Below, in pieces: positions 1-11,856 of a stretch of 64,000 nt of DNA. Below the pieces are notes generated by a model. That model made no database searches and had not been told where the DNA came from. It worked only from the letters and a program-made list of their open reading frames with translations. A program made the translations under genes and the position numbers. How positions within the stretch are numbered: position 1 is the first letter of the stretch; the number at the start of each line of letters is the position of its first letter. Source of the stretch: Zea mays (Eukaryota; Streptophyta; Magnoliopsida; Poales; Poaceae). The stretch spans positions 138,719,982-138,783,981 of the forward strand of contig NC_050097.1 of assembly GCF_902167145.1 (NCBI RefSeq), given 5' to 3'.

Positions 1-1477
1 ACGCTGCTGCAGTCCGGCCACCCGGAGCGGGGGTCGTTGTTGTTGCTGTCAGAGCGGGCGGCGGCGAGCCGCCCGTCAGTCTTTTGTTGCCCCGCAGGCC
101 CCCCCATCGAGTGGGGTTGTTCGTACCTGCGGAGGTGGAACCGGAGTTCCGTTTGTAATGGCACTTTGAATGCCAGTGTTTTTGTTCATTGTGGTTGTCG
201 AGGCCTGAACATGTATGTAATTTTGGCATGGAGCCGTGTTTTTTCCTCATTTTCGAGCACTAGGACTCGCCTGTTGGTTGTCTGAACCGCTTCACCAAGC
301 GTGAGTCGCCCCGTGTAAAGGTGACGAGTGAGGTATCCGTATCCCGGAGGCGTAGGAGTCCCTCGGCTCGGTCGGCCTTGTTGTCCGAGGCTTCTCTAGC
401 TTAGTTAAAGGAACCCCTCGGTCGCTCTCCGATGAGCCGAGGCCAGGGGTAGCGGTGTTAGCATGAACAGAGGCAGAGTTGGCTCGAAAAGAAAACCTGG
501 TTGGCTGGAGCCTGGCCGGGTTGTCCGTTAGTGGGACCGACGCCGGAATTGACCAGCCGAGGCCTCGGGTCGGGCTGATGTCCTTAGAGGACAGCTGGAC
601 GAGGCCCCGGGGTGACCGGCCGAGCCGCCTGCTCGGGCCGGATTCCCGGAGAAGACCCTGGCAGCGATGGCCCAGGCGTGGCGATGACGTCGTCCTTCGG
701 AGTGGAGATCTTCGGACCGCGTCGCCGTCCGAGGCTAGGTCGGACCTCGCCGAAAGTGTTGTCGATGCCGAGGGTGCTGCTGCTCCCTTCCAGCGTCAAG
801 ACCCGAACCTGCAGGATCGGATTGTCTTGTAGCGTGTGTTTCCTGCGGCCGCCGAGGCCAAAACACACCCTCGCCGTGTTGTAAAGCTACGTCTCTTTTC
901 CTCTTGTTTTGAGTATCTGGACTTTTTTGTCGGTAACAGAAATGTTTGTGCGAGCGAGAGTTGCTTCTCGCGGAAGGTGATGAGTGAGGTATCCGTATCC
1001 CGGAGGCGTAGGAGTCCCTCGGCTCGGTCGGCCTTGCCGCTTACGCACACTCTTACCCGTCCATGGGGCTCTGTCACCGACGCAGTCGAGAAGGCTCGAA
1101 GGATCGCTTCGGCAGAAGAGCTTCCGAACGTGAAGACTTGTTCGGTCCGCGGAATCACTTATCCGAACGTGAGTTACTTATCGCAGAAGGTGATGAGTGA
1201 GGTATCCGTATCCCGGAGGCGTAGGAGTCCCTCGGCTCGGTCAGCCTTGGCTGCTTACGTGTACTCCGTCATTTTCAGGATCCACTTTCGAAGTAGTCAA
1301 AAAGCACGAAAGACATCTTGGCAGAAAAGATCTTTTTTCGAGGAAAATTTCCACGCAGAGGGGGTTCCCCCCTTTTAGCCCCCGAGGGAGGGTCAGGCTT
1401 TGCCGAGGCGAGGCCGACCCTTCCTTGATGACTAAACTTTGCGTGGGTGCAAGGTATATGATCAACTTGAAAACATC
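1..1477 (-). other. Element A, non-coding region between pol and the 3' LTR
   Basis: This stretch lies downstream of the pol stop of element A on the minus strand. It does not resemble A's LTR (19742 onward), so the 3' LTR must be further left. Long post-pol spacers are usual in Tat-clade elements. The short open frames here on both strands have no recognisable domain. It contains the three copies of a roughly 60-bp repeat listed separately. Confidence 0.7.
321..1250. repeat. Three dispersed copies of a ~60-bp repeat in the A 3' spacer
   Basis: Near-identical copies lie at about 321-380, 977-1036 and 1189-1250. Each reads gtga(c/t)gagtgaggtatccg, continues through a cccggaggcgtaggagtccc core and ends in a ctcggctcggtc(g/a)gccttg segment. 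Copies 1 and 2 differ at one or two bases and copy 3 has one further change. Spacing is irregular (656 and 212 bp between starts), so this is not a simple tandem array. Confidence 0.85.
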
Positions 1478-3464
1478 TTAAGGGTAGAAGCGACGTAGCT
1501 GTTGGATGTTCCAAGCGTTGCCGTAGACCTCGCCTTGACTGTTGGCCAGCTTGTACGTTCCGGGCTTCAGAACTTTGGCGATGACGAACGGCCCCTCCCA
1601 GGGGGCGTGAGCTTGTGTCGCCCTCGGGCGTCTTGTCGCAGCCGAAGCACCAGGTCGCCCACCTGGAGGTCTCGGGACCGGACCCCTCGGGCGTGGTAGC
1701 GTCGCAGGGACTGCTGGTACCGCGCCGAGTGTAGTAAGGCCTTGTCCCGAGCCTCCTCCAGCTGGTCCAGCGAGTCTTCTCGGCTAGCTTGGTTGCTTTG
1801 GTCGGTGTAGGCCCTCGTCCTCGGGGAGCCGTATTCTAAGTCTGTGGGCAAGATGGCCTCGGCCCCATAGACTAGAAAGAACGGCGTGAAGCCCGTGGCT
1901 CGGCTCGGTGTTGTCCTCAGACTCCAGACCACCGAGGGGAGTTCCTTCATCCATCGCTTGCCGAACTTGTTGAGGTCGTTGTAGATCCGAGGCTTGAGCC
2001 CTTGTAGAATCATGCCGTTGGCACGCTCTACTTGCCCATTCGTCATGGGATGAGCCACGGCGGCCCAGTCCACCCGGATGTGGTGATCCCCGCAGAAGTC
2101 CAGGAACTTTCTGCCGGTGAACTGGGTGTCGTTGTCGGTGATGATGGAGTTCGGGACCCCAAAGCGATGGATGATGTTGGTGAGAAACGCCACCGCCTGC
2201 TCGGACCTGATGCTGTTCAGGGGTCGGACCTCGATCCACTTGGAGAATTTGTCGATGGCGACCAGCAGGTGCGTGTAGCCCCCGGGTGCCTTCTGCAAGG
2301 GGCCGACGATATCCAGACCCCACACAGCAAAAGGCCAGGTGATGGGTATCGTCTGCAGAGCCTGAGCGGGCAGGTGGGTCTGCCTTGCATAGAATTGACA
2401 CCCTTCGCAGGTGCGGACAATTCTGGTAGCGTCGGCCACCGCCGTGGGCCAGTAGAAGCCTTGTCGGAAAGCATTCCCGACAAGGGCTCGAGGCGCTGCG
2501 TGATGGCCGCAAGCCCTCGAGTGTATCTCTCGCAGGAGTTCTTGACCTTCGGCGATGGAGATGCATCGCTGGAGGATGCCAGAGGGGCTGTGGTGGTAGA
2601 GCTCCTTCTCATCACCCAGCAAGACGAACGACTTGGCGCGTCGCGCCACCCGCCGAGCCTCGGCTCGGTCGAGGGGTAGCTCTCCTCGGTGGAGATATTG
2701 CAGGTACGGGGTCTGCCAGTTTTGATCAGGTGTGACCCCGCTTTGCTCCCCCTCGACGTGCAGCGTCTCGCCCTCGGGGGCCGAGGGTACCTCGGGCTGA
2801 ACCGAGGGCGCCTCGGGCTGAGCCGAGGGTGTCTCGGGCTGTGCCGAGGGTGCCTCGGGCTGTGTCGACGGTGCCTCAGGCTCGGGCGTGTCGTCGATCT
2901 TGACGGAGGGTTGATGCAGATCCCAGGAGAAAACGTCCGAGGGAACCGTTGTTCGCCCCGAGGCTATTTTAGCCAGCTCGTCCGCAGTCTCGTTGTAGCG
3001 CCGAGCGATGTGGTTGAGCTCGAGCCCGTAGAACTTGTCTTCCAGGCGCCGAACCTCATCGCAGTAGGCCTCCATCTTCGGGTCGCGGCAGTGGGAGTTC
3101 TTCATGACTTGGTCGATGACGAGCTGCGAGTCACCGCGAGCATCGAGGCGTCAGACCCCTAGCTCGATGGCGATCCGCAATCCGTTGACCAGAGCCTCGT
3201 ACTCAGCCACATTGTTGGATGCCGGGAAATGGAGACGTAGCACGTAGCGTATGTGCTTCCCGAGGGGCAAGATGAAGAGTAGGCCTGCGCCGGCTCCCGT
3301 CTTCATCAACGACCTGTCGAAAAACATGGTCTAGTGCTCCGGTTGGATCGGAGCCGTCGGTAGCTGGGTGTCGACCCATTCGGCCACGAAGTCCGCCAAG
3401 ACCTGGGACTTGATGGCCTTCCGAGGGGCGAACGAGATTGTCTCGCCCATGATTTCCACCGCCC
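1478..3464 (-). pseudogene. Element A pol, C-terminal part: archaeal-type RNase H and integrase
   Basis: On the minus strand this continues A's pol after the insertion of B. It starts in the second RNase H (the EYEALVNGL and DSQLVIDQV region, about 3440-3100). A glutamate- and proline-rich linker with repeated APSAQPE-like units follows at about 2770-2930. The integrase then has an HHCC zinc finger (GHHAAPRA ... CEGCQFYARQ) and a DDE core (DIVGP, TDNDTQF, NGQVERANG). A TGA at 3153-3151 interrupts the RNase H where the family has arginine, and a one-base loss near 1600 shifts the last ~45 codons. The original stop appears to be the TAA at 1480-1478. It is not functional as it stands. Confidence 0.88.
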
Positions 3465-3469
3465 ACTTT

Positions 3470-6400
3470 TGTAACACTCACTTTGTAATTTGCTAGAAAT
3501 AATACCAATAGAGAAACAATTTCTCCTTGCGTGGGTTTGACCTTTATGTATCATTCCATGGGAACACCATATTCAAAAGCAAATGATTAATAAAAGAGTA
3601 CATGCTACTAAATTATGCATCATGCTGAGCTTTTCTTGTGTGTGCATTACTTGTGACAATGTAAAGAAAAAAAACAATATAAAAATGAATAAGTTAAAAC
3701 TAGAGTGGAATTTGAGATCTAAAAGGAATTTTGGGAATTTAGAAAAGAGAAGAAATGAATATTATGAGGGGAAAAATAAGTAAATAAAAATATATGGTTC
3801 CAAAACTAGAGATTGAAATTGTGTAAATAACTCAAGGGAGGAACTCATAACCAAATCCAAATTCAAGTTTGAATTCAAAAAGGAAAAAAAGGAAATTAAA
3901 GGAAAAATAAAAGGAAAAGGAATAACCCTGCTACTTGGCCGGTGGCTTGAATTTCGGCCCATCTCGCGAATTTCCCCTCCATGCCGCACAGCCCAGCTAC
4001 ATGAACCAGGCGCCGACTTGTGGGCCCCGCTGTCCATACTCACGCCGCATCACGCGTTCCCACGGATCGCTGTCATGTGGGACCCTGCCGTCAGCCGCGA
4101 ATCGCGCGCGTGCACTCCTCTGTGCCACTGACCGATGGGCCCTCGAAGCCAGATCCATCTCCAACCAAAGGCGTGAAGCTCGGCTGATGCGCGGACCTCG
4201 CGCGGGTGGTTCTAACCACCATCCCGCCTTCCTCTCGCTCGGCGCGGACTCGCTAGTCCATAAGGTGCGAGCGCAGGCCCCTTCCTTCCCCGTATTCCGC
4301 TCTCCACGTCATACACCACACCGCCGCCGCACCGTGAGAGAACTAAGCCCGCCGCCACATCCGAACCAAGTGGTCACCGGCGTTGGGACCCCAGGAATTA
4401 GTCTAGGAGCGTTTGTGGGCCTTTTGGGCGGGTGGCGTGCCGTCTGTGGGAGAGATCAATTGACGAGCAAGGCGCAATTGCTCATCGGACTTCAAATCTC
4501 CATCGCAGTCCGCTCTTCGTCGCGGCCAGCGTCTCCGTGGCATTGATTACCGGTAACAAGCCCATCCTTGTCCTCGTTATGCATTGCGCATAGTGTAGCA
4601 GCGACGAATGGGGAAGCGGGAGCGCGGGGTGGATGCCCGCCGGTAGCGAGCGCCGCCATGGCTCTGGGTGCGCGGCCGTAACGCGGGAGCTCGAGGACGA
4701 TGGCGTGTTTAGGACCGTTGGATGCCCTTTGATCGGCTACGATGGAACCCTGGGGTGTTACGCTTAGGTCAAGAAATCTGATCCGTTCAGATCTGATCGG
4801 GCGGATCAAATGACTTTGGGGTGAATAAAATTTGTGCCGTCGATTCCTAATCTTGCGGGCAGGAATAGTGTACCGGTTCGCAGAGTAGGCAATCTAATCT
4901 GATGCGTCCGTTGTAGATCGGACGGTGGATCGTGGCTCGCACCCTTTCGGCCGAGCAAACATTCAAAAGAGTCCCTGTAGTTTATAGAAATCAACCCGCC
5001 GTCCAGGGACCCTGTTCCCTGTGTCTTTGGTAACTTACCCCGTGACCCTTGGCCTTTCCAGAAATTGAGGCCCAATCCAGTACTGGTTTAATCGATTTAA
5101 ATGAATTAGAAATTGGATTTTAAATATGAAAATAAACCTTAGAACTTGTATAAATCATAGAAAATCCATTTTTAGTCCAAATTGAGCCATTCTAGTTCCT
5201 AAAATTTTGTAATTTTATTCTCTAGCACTTAGTGTCTCTGTTATATCATGACAACAGTAAGAAAATTAATCCCACACTTAATCCTATTTTAAACACATAA
5301 AACCTTTGAAAATCCATAACTTAAATTCTATAACTCCAAAAATTATGATTCCTGTTCCTAGAATTTTATTTTAATGTGTAGATTATTACTGTGTATTTTA
5401 TTTATATGTTTGGTGTAATGTTAATTTCTCTATATGTACTGTGCTTGTTTGTATTGTGGCGAGTAGAAGAGCCCGTGACTGAAGATCCTGGTGAGCAGCA
5501 GGTTGAAGCAGCTGAGCAGGAGCTCATTGAAGGCAAGTTGTGCCCTTGACCACTTTTTACCCAATAATGTTCTTTAATATCATTTATTCATGCATAGGTT
5601 AATTTTGATAGGACCCAATAGGTTACCCTGGATTGTTTATCTCATTACCTTGTTTACCCCTGAATCACTTGGGTAGTTTGCTATTGCTTTACATGGTTTT
5701 GGGATAATCATTTATCATATCTATGTTCCAATTCTTTTGTTATTCTATTTATGTTCATGTTAAGATCATTAATGTTAATTGGAACATAGAGCTTGACTTG
5801 AGAAACACGTGCCACCACAAGGGTTTAATGGGACGCCCTTGGCTGACTAATTAGGAAAGCTAGTGGAAGACTACCTTACCCGAAAGGGGCAAGGGCAGTA
5901 GGGGAGTGGTCAGTGTAGGGAGGTCCTTGGGTTGATTTTGCTGCGATGACGGTCAGAAAAGAACCATGCATTGGAGCTTCCTATAAACTGTAGCGGGTTT
6001 TCGGAAGCTAGTGGAACTTTGTAAAGGCCTCGTAGTGTTGCCCTGCCGCGCTTCCTAGGTAGAGGTGTATGGGATTCGCGACCCCTTGGCAGATGGGTAG
6101 CATGACTTGTGGGTAAAGGGTACAACCTCTGCAAAGTGTAAAACTGGTATACTAGCCGAGCTCACGGTCATGAGCAGCTCAGGACTCTCTGATGATTAAA
6201 TTATGGAACTTAAATTCAATTTTGTCATTTGCATATGCATGGGTTTATTATTAATTTTGTTCTATTACTTTACTTAAGGTTTGGTATTTACTTACACTTA
6301 GTAACTGCTAATAAAAGTTTGACCAACATTAAAAGCAATGCTCAGCTTTAACCATTCTCTTTGATAAGCCTTACACTCCATGAGCTCCCACCTTTGGTGA

Positions 6401-6744
6401 GTTCATGTCACGTTATTCCCCACAACTTGTTGAGCGATGATCATGTGTGAGCTCACCCTTGCTGTCTCACACCCCCCCACAGGAGAAGAACAGGTGGTTC
6501 AGGAGGAGCCACAAGGCGAGGAGTTCGATCTGATCTAGGTGGCGTTTCTCAGTTGACATTGGCGCCAACGATCCTTAGTTCGTTTTATGTTTATTCTTTT
6601 ATTTTGTAATAAGTCTTCCGCTATGTAATAAATACTCTGATGTTTTATGACATTTATCTCTATACACTCTGTTATTATATATGTTGTCTTCTTGGCGCAT
6701 GTATGAGATGCACCTGGCTTTGTTCCTTAAAGCCGGGTGTGACA
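3470..6744 (+). repeat. 5' LTR of element B
   Basis: 3275 bp, identical in length to the LTR at 11857-15131. A GC-rich block (about 3940-4900) probably holds the promoter: in the related solo LTR a clear TATA box sits in the equivalent place, while here only a degenerate ccataagg is seen near 4257. The last ~150 bp hold the U5 region ending GGGTGTGACA, with aataaata at about 6627-6634 as a likely polyadenylation signal. The long open frame at 3935-4546 lies in this GC-rich block and is not a gene. Two exon-like blocks at 5464-5532 and 6483-6538 are described separately. Confidence 0.95.
5464..6538 (+). other. Exon-like blocks in B 5' LTR encoding a short acidic frame
   Basis: Block 1 (about 5464-5532) follows a T-rich tract ending GCGAG/TAG and reads VEEPVTEDPG then EQQVEAAEQELIE. 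It ends in AAG/GCAAGT, a strong GC-type splice donor. Block 2 (6483-6538) follows a C-rich tract ending ACAG and reads EEQVVQEEPQGEEFDLI followed by TAG. Donor phase (one base of a glycine codon) and acceptor phase (two bases) match, so splicing would join them in frame. The same arrangement occurs in the other B LTR and in the solo LTR. No convincing start codon was found upstream, so whether a protein is made is unknown. Confidence 0.45.
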
Positions 6745-6748
6745 GAAG

Positions 6749-6760
6749 TGGTATCAGAGG
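6749..6760 (+). promoter_or_regulatory. Primer-binding site of element B
   Basis: TGGTATCAGAGG starts five bases after the 5' LTR. It matches the complement of the 3' end of initiator methionine tRNA, the usual minus-strand primer of this group, with the last base differing from the common TGGTATCAGAGC. Confidence 0.9.
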
Positions 6761-7225
6761 AAATGTTGACTATAAGACGAAACCTAGATAGAAATGGACA
6801 GGCCCTTTCCTACTTACCTTACTCTGACTCATTCTATACTCATCTCATCTTGATCTTGTCTCACCTTTTGCTATTCTACTCTGATCATTCTTACCTCCTC
6901 TATTCTAAGACAAGATGGGTTTCACACCTTGGAATCCTACATTTATGAACTTTTGAAGAGATAGGAGACCCAAGACAAAAGTTAAAGCTATTTTCTCTAT
7001 TTAAAAAAAATGTTGGTTGATTGTTCTGATGGTAAATGCCTGATTTGCTTCTTTGATTGATTGAATTATTATAGATGGACATCTTAGCATGTACCACCAT
7101 AAGGTATTGAATTAGCTATGGTAGGTAAGATATTAATCTGGTTAGCTAATAAAATCCCCCAAAGTAACATGATTTGTAAATACCTGTCTTGTCTACTATT
7201 CTCTTACCATATGTATCTAACTCAG

Positions 7226-10200
7226 ATGGTCAATACCAGGCGGGGTGGTGGAATTGATTTACCTGCCAATCGACACACTCGGAGGATATTTAGACAACCC
7301 CAGTCACAACCAGTAGAGATGGTTCCTCCACCACCGCCTCCACCAGCAGGAGTTGACCCACTGGTTGCAGCTCAGATGAGGATGATGCAACAGATGGCGG
7401 ACACTATGGCAGATATGCGAGCTCAGATGCAGCAGGAACGCCAAGAGATGCGCCAAGAGCGGGAGGATATACGTCGAGAGCTGCGCCAAGAACGAGAAGA
7501 GATACGTCAGGAAAGGAGGGCGCAACAACAGTAGCTGCAACAGCAAATGCAACAGCAACAGGAACAAGTACCACTGCCTCCACCACCACCACCAGTTCCA
7601 CCCCATGATAAGCATAGGGAGTTCATGAGTCATAAGCCACCTACATTCGCTAGCTCACCTGATCCACTGGACGCGGATGATTGGCTGAAGTCCGTTGAGA
7701 AGATGTTGAATATTGCACAATGCACTGACCGGGAGAAGGTTTTATATGCTTCTGGACGTCTGACGGGCCCTGCTGCTGACTGGTGGGATTCATATACTGC
7801 TGCCCACGATGCTGCGGACACTATCACTTGGGCAGAGTTCAGTACACAGTTCCGGAATTATCATATACCAGCTGGATTAATGAAGATTAAGAAGAAGGAG
7901 TTTCTGTCGCTAAAGCAAGGAAGTATGTCAGTCAGCGAGTACCGCGACAAGTTTATCCAGTTATCCAGATATGCCCCTGATGAAGTTGCTGAAGATGAGA
8001 GGAAGCAGGAGCATTTTATTGAAGGACTTAATGGACCACTGCAGTATGCTCTAGTGGCATACACATTTCCATCATTTCAGAGGCTGCTTGATAAGGCGCT
8101 AGCTATTGAACACAAGCGTGTTCAGCTAGGAGATTTGAAGAGAAAGGCTATATCTCAAGGACAAGGAAGCAGCAGTGTTCGTCCTCGCTATAGTTCACCC
8201 CAGGGTACACTAGTTTGCACTGGCGGAGGCCAGCGCCCAGTTCAGCAATCACCACTGAGGACTCCACCTCCTCGACAGGCTACCCCTACCGGCACCCCGA
8301 CGAAGTTTTCAGGACAGAGTCCAGGCACTACTTGTTTTAAGTGTGGGAAGACTGGTCACTATGCAAATGTCTGCCCACAGAGGATTGCTACTACTCCAGT
8401 TCAGAACAGGCAGCAAACTCCAGGATCTGGCAAGGGATATTCTATTGCCAAGGTTAATCAAGTCAGCGTTGATGCTACTCCAGATGGTGTTGACATCGTG
8501 CTTGGTATGTTTTATGTTAATGCTATTCCTGCAACCATCTTATTTGATTCTGGTGTTACACATTCATTTATGTCTGCTAGATATGCCAACACAAATGAAA
8601 TACCACTACTAAATATGAGAAAACCAATGATAGTAATTACACCTAAAGGGCCAGTTGAGGCGAATCAAATGACACGTAGATTGACATTGACCATTATGGG
8701 TAGAGAATTTGGAGCTACGGCTATAATATTAGAGTCAAGCAGTATAGATCTGATCCTTGGTATGTCATGGCTAAGAAAGGCAAAGGCCGTTATAGCTTGT
8801 GGTAGAGGTACCGTAGAACTCACTACCACTAAAGGAGAAAGATTTCAAGTTAATATTGCAGTAACCTCCTCATCCATGCGTGCAATGTTCTTTATACCTG
8901 AGGAGTTTGTTGGTGACAACATCCGGGTGGTTAGAGATTTTCCGGATGTCTTTCCAGAGGAGTTACCAGGGATGCCACCTGATAGAGAAGTTGAGTTTGT
9001 TATTGATCTCTTACCTGGAACCGCCCCTATTTCTAAACGGCCATATAGGATGTCCGTAGAGGAGTTGAAGGAACTTAAGAAGCAGTTAACTAAGTTACAA
9101 GAGGCTGGGTACATTCGACCGAGTTCCTCACCTTGGGGAGCACCGGTACTGTTTGTACAGAAGAAGGATGGATCACAAAGAATGTGTGTGGATTATAGAT
9201 CTCTCAATGATGTTACCGTGAAGAACAAGTATCCGTTACCCCGTATTGAGGATTTATTTGACCAGATGAGAGGTGCAAAGGTATTCTCGAAGATTGATCT
9301 CCGATCCGGTTACCATCAGATGAGGATTAGACCCTCGGATATTCCCAAGACAGCATTCTCGACTCGATATGGATTATATGAGTTCACAGTTATGTCGTTT
9401 GGATTGACCAATGCCCCAGCTTATTTTATGAACTTGATGAATAAGGTGTTTATGGAGTATTTGGACAGATTCGTCGTGGTATTCATCGACGATATTCTTA
9501 TTTATTCTCAGAGTGATAGCGATCATGAGGAACATCTGAGATTGAAGCTACAGAAGCTACGAGATAACCAGCTATATGCCAAGTTCAGCAAGTGCGAGTT
9601 TTGGATTGGCGAGGTGCCATTTCTTGGTCATATTATTTCTAATGGAGGAATTTCAGTGGATCCTGCTAAGGTTAAGGAGATAATGGAGTGGAGAGTACCC
9701 ACTACAGTTACGGAGATTCGGAGTTTCTTGGGACTTGCTGGCTATTATCGGAGATTTATTGAGGGATTTTCTAAGATTGCTAAACCTATGACTTCGCTTC
9801 TGGAGAAAGGAAGAGAATTTAAGTGGGACGAGAAATGTCAAGACAGCTTTGATCAATTGAAGAAAAGATTAATGTCACCACCAGTGTTGGTTATGCCAGA
9901 CCTACAGAAAGGATTTGATATTTATTGTGATGCATGTGGCCAAGGCTTAGGATGTGTGCTCATGCAAGAAGGTCATGTGGTTGCCTATGCTTCTCGTCAG
10001 TTACGCAAACATGAATTGAACTACCCCACGCATGACTTAGAATTGGCAGCCGTTGTGCATGCGCTTAAGATTTGGAGACATTATATCATGGGGACCAAGT
10101 GTCAAGTATACACGGATCATAAGAGTTTGAAGTATATATTCACTCAAAAGGATCTCAACCTTAGGCAACGCTGTTGGTTGGAGCTTATTAAGGATTATGA

Positions 10201-11817
10201 TTTGCAGATTCACTATCACCCGGGCAAGGCAAATTTGGTTGCAGATGCCTTGAGTCGAAAGGAGCATGTTCATTCAGCTATTGTTGCCCAACTTCCCGAT
10301 GAGATTGTTGAGGATTTCAGGAGACTTAACTTGGGGATAGTTGCTCATACTGAAGGAGTTACTATTGATGTGGAACCTACTTTGGAGCAAGAAATCCGCA
10401 AAGGTCAACTTGATGATGCTAAAATAAAAGAGATTAAGGATCTGATTACTGAAGGTCGAGTTTCGGAATTTACGGAAGATGAGCAAGGCACTGTATGGTT
10501 CAAGGACCGGATGTGTGTTCCTGATATTGAAAGCCTCCGAGAGACTATTTTAAAAGAGGCCCATGATTTGGATTACTCTATTCATCCTGGTAGTACCAAG
10601 ATGTATCAGGATTTGAAGCGGAAGTATTGGTGGTATGGATTGAAGAGAGATGTAGCTGCACATGTGGCTATGTGCGATGTATGTCAAAGAGTTAAGGCTG
10701 AACACCAGAGGCCAGCTGGACTATTGCATCCACTGAAGATACCCGAGTGGAAATGGGAAGAGATTGGTATGGATTTCATTACAGGATTGCCTCGCACCCA
10801 GAAAGGATATGATGCTATATGGGTGATTGTGGATAGATTGACTAAAGTGGCTCACTTTATTCCTGTGAAGACTACTTATAAAGGTTCTCAGCTAGCAGAG
10901 TTATATATGGCACGGATTGTGTGTTTACACGGAGTACCAAAGAAGATCGTGTCTGATCGAGGTTCACAGTTTATCTCAAGATTTTGGAGAAGCTTTCATG
11001 AGAACATGAGTACAAAGTTGAATTTCAGTAGGCATATCACCCTCAGACTGATGGACAGACTGAAAGGACTAATCAAGTATTGGAAGATATGTTGAGAGCA
11101 TGTGCCCTTCAGCATGGAGGAAGTTGGGATAAGAGTCTACCTTATGCTGAGTTCTCATATAATAATAGTTATCAGGCCAGTCTGAAGATGTCACCTTTTG
11201 AAGCTTTATATGGGAGGAAGTGTAGGACTCCTTTGTATTGGGATCAGACTGGAGAGAGACAGTTCTTTGGGCCTGAATTGATTCAAGAAGCAGAAGAACA
11301 AGTCCGTATAATTCGGGAGAATTTGAGGGTGGATCAAACCAGGCAAAAGAGCTACGCTGATAATAGAAGAAGGCCACTGGAATTTGAAGAAGGGGATTAT
11401 GTGTACCTCAAGGTGTCACCACTTCGTGGAATGAGGAGATTCAAAGTTAAGGGCAAATTGTCCCCTCGCTATATTGGACCATTCTTGATCTTTAGGCGAG
11501 TTGGGGAGATGGCATACCAACTCAAGTTACCCGCTACTTTATCAGATGTGCATAATGTGTTCCACGTATCTCAACTAAAGAAGTGTCTCCGTGTCCCCGA
11601 GGAACAGTTACCAATAGAAGAGCTCAGTGTTCAGGGTGATTTGACTTACACGGAGTACCCTATCAAGATTTTGGATGCTTTGACTCGAGTTACAAGGAAT
11701 AAGGTGATAAAGATGTGCAAAGTCCAATGGAGTCACCACGGTGAAGATGAAGCAACTTGGGAAAGAGAAGAAGAGCTTCGCATAGATTTTCCCCACCTTT
11801 TCCCTAGATCTTCTTAA
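7226..11817 (+). pseudogene. Element B gag-pol polyprotein, broken by one stop and one frameshift
   Basis: The likely start is the ATG at 7226 (MVNTRRGG). The N-terminal part is rich in glutamine and arginine coiled-coil-like repeats and ends at a TAG (7532-7534) in a CAG run; the same frame reopens directly after it. Then follow the gag core (about 7840-8130), a CCHC zinc knuckle ([15 protein letters not shown], about 8333), protease with [10 protein letters not shown] (about 8539), RT with FIDDILIYS (about 9484), RNase H (DACGQGLG, about 9930), an integrase HHCC finger (HPGSTKMY ... CDVCQRV) and the DDE core. A single-base deletion near 11030 shifts frame in the integrase; the rest continues at 11080-11817 and ends in a chromodomain (KVQWSHHGEDEATWE). 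The stop at 11815-11817 is the natural end. Confidence 0.93.
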
Positions 11818-11842
11818 ATCTCGAGGACGAGATTATTTTTTT

Positions 11843-11856
11843 AGGGGGGTAGGATT
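11843..11856 (+). promoter_or_regulatory. Polypurine tract of element B
   Basis: aggggggtaggatt lies directly before the TGTAACAC start of the 3' LTR, the expected plus-strand priming site. Confidence 0.85.

Noticed and set aside
2032..2679. Plus-strand open frame of 215 residues across A's integrase
   Set aside because: It is antisense to a clear integrase coding region with GC-rich third positions; no domain is recognisable.
3935..4546. A 203-residue open frame in the 5' LTR of B (and 244 residues at 12334-13068)
   Set aside because: It lies in the GC-rich LTR block where stops are rare, its length differs between the two LTR copies, and substitutions between copies show no coding pattern.
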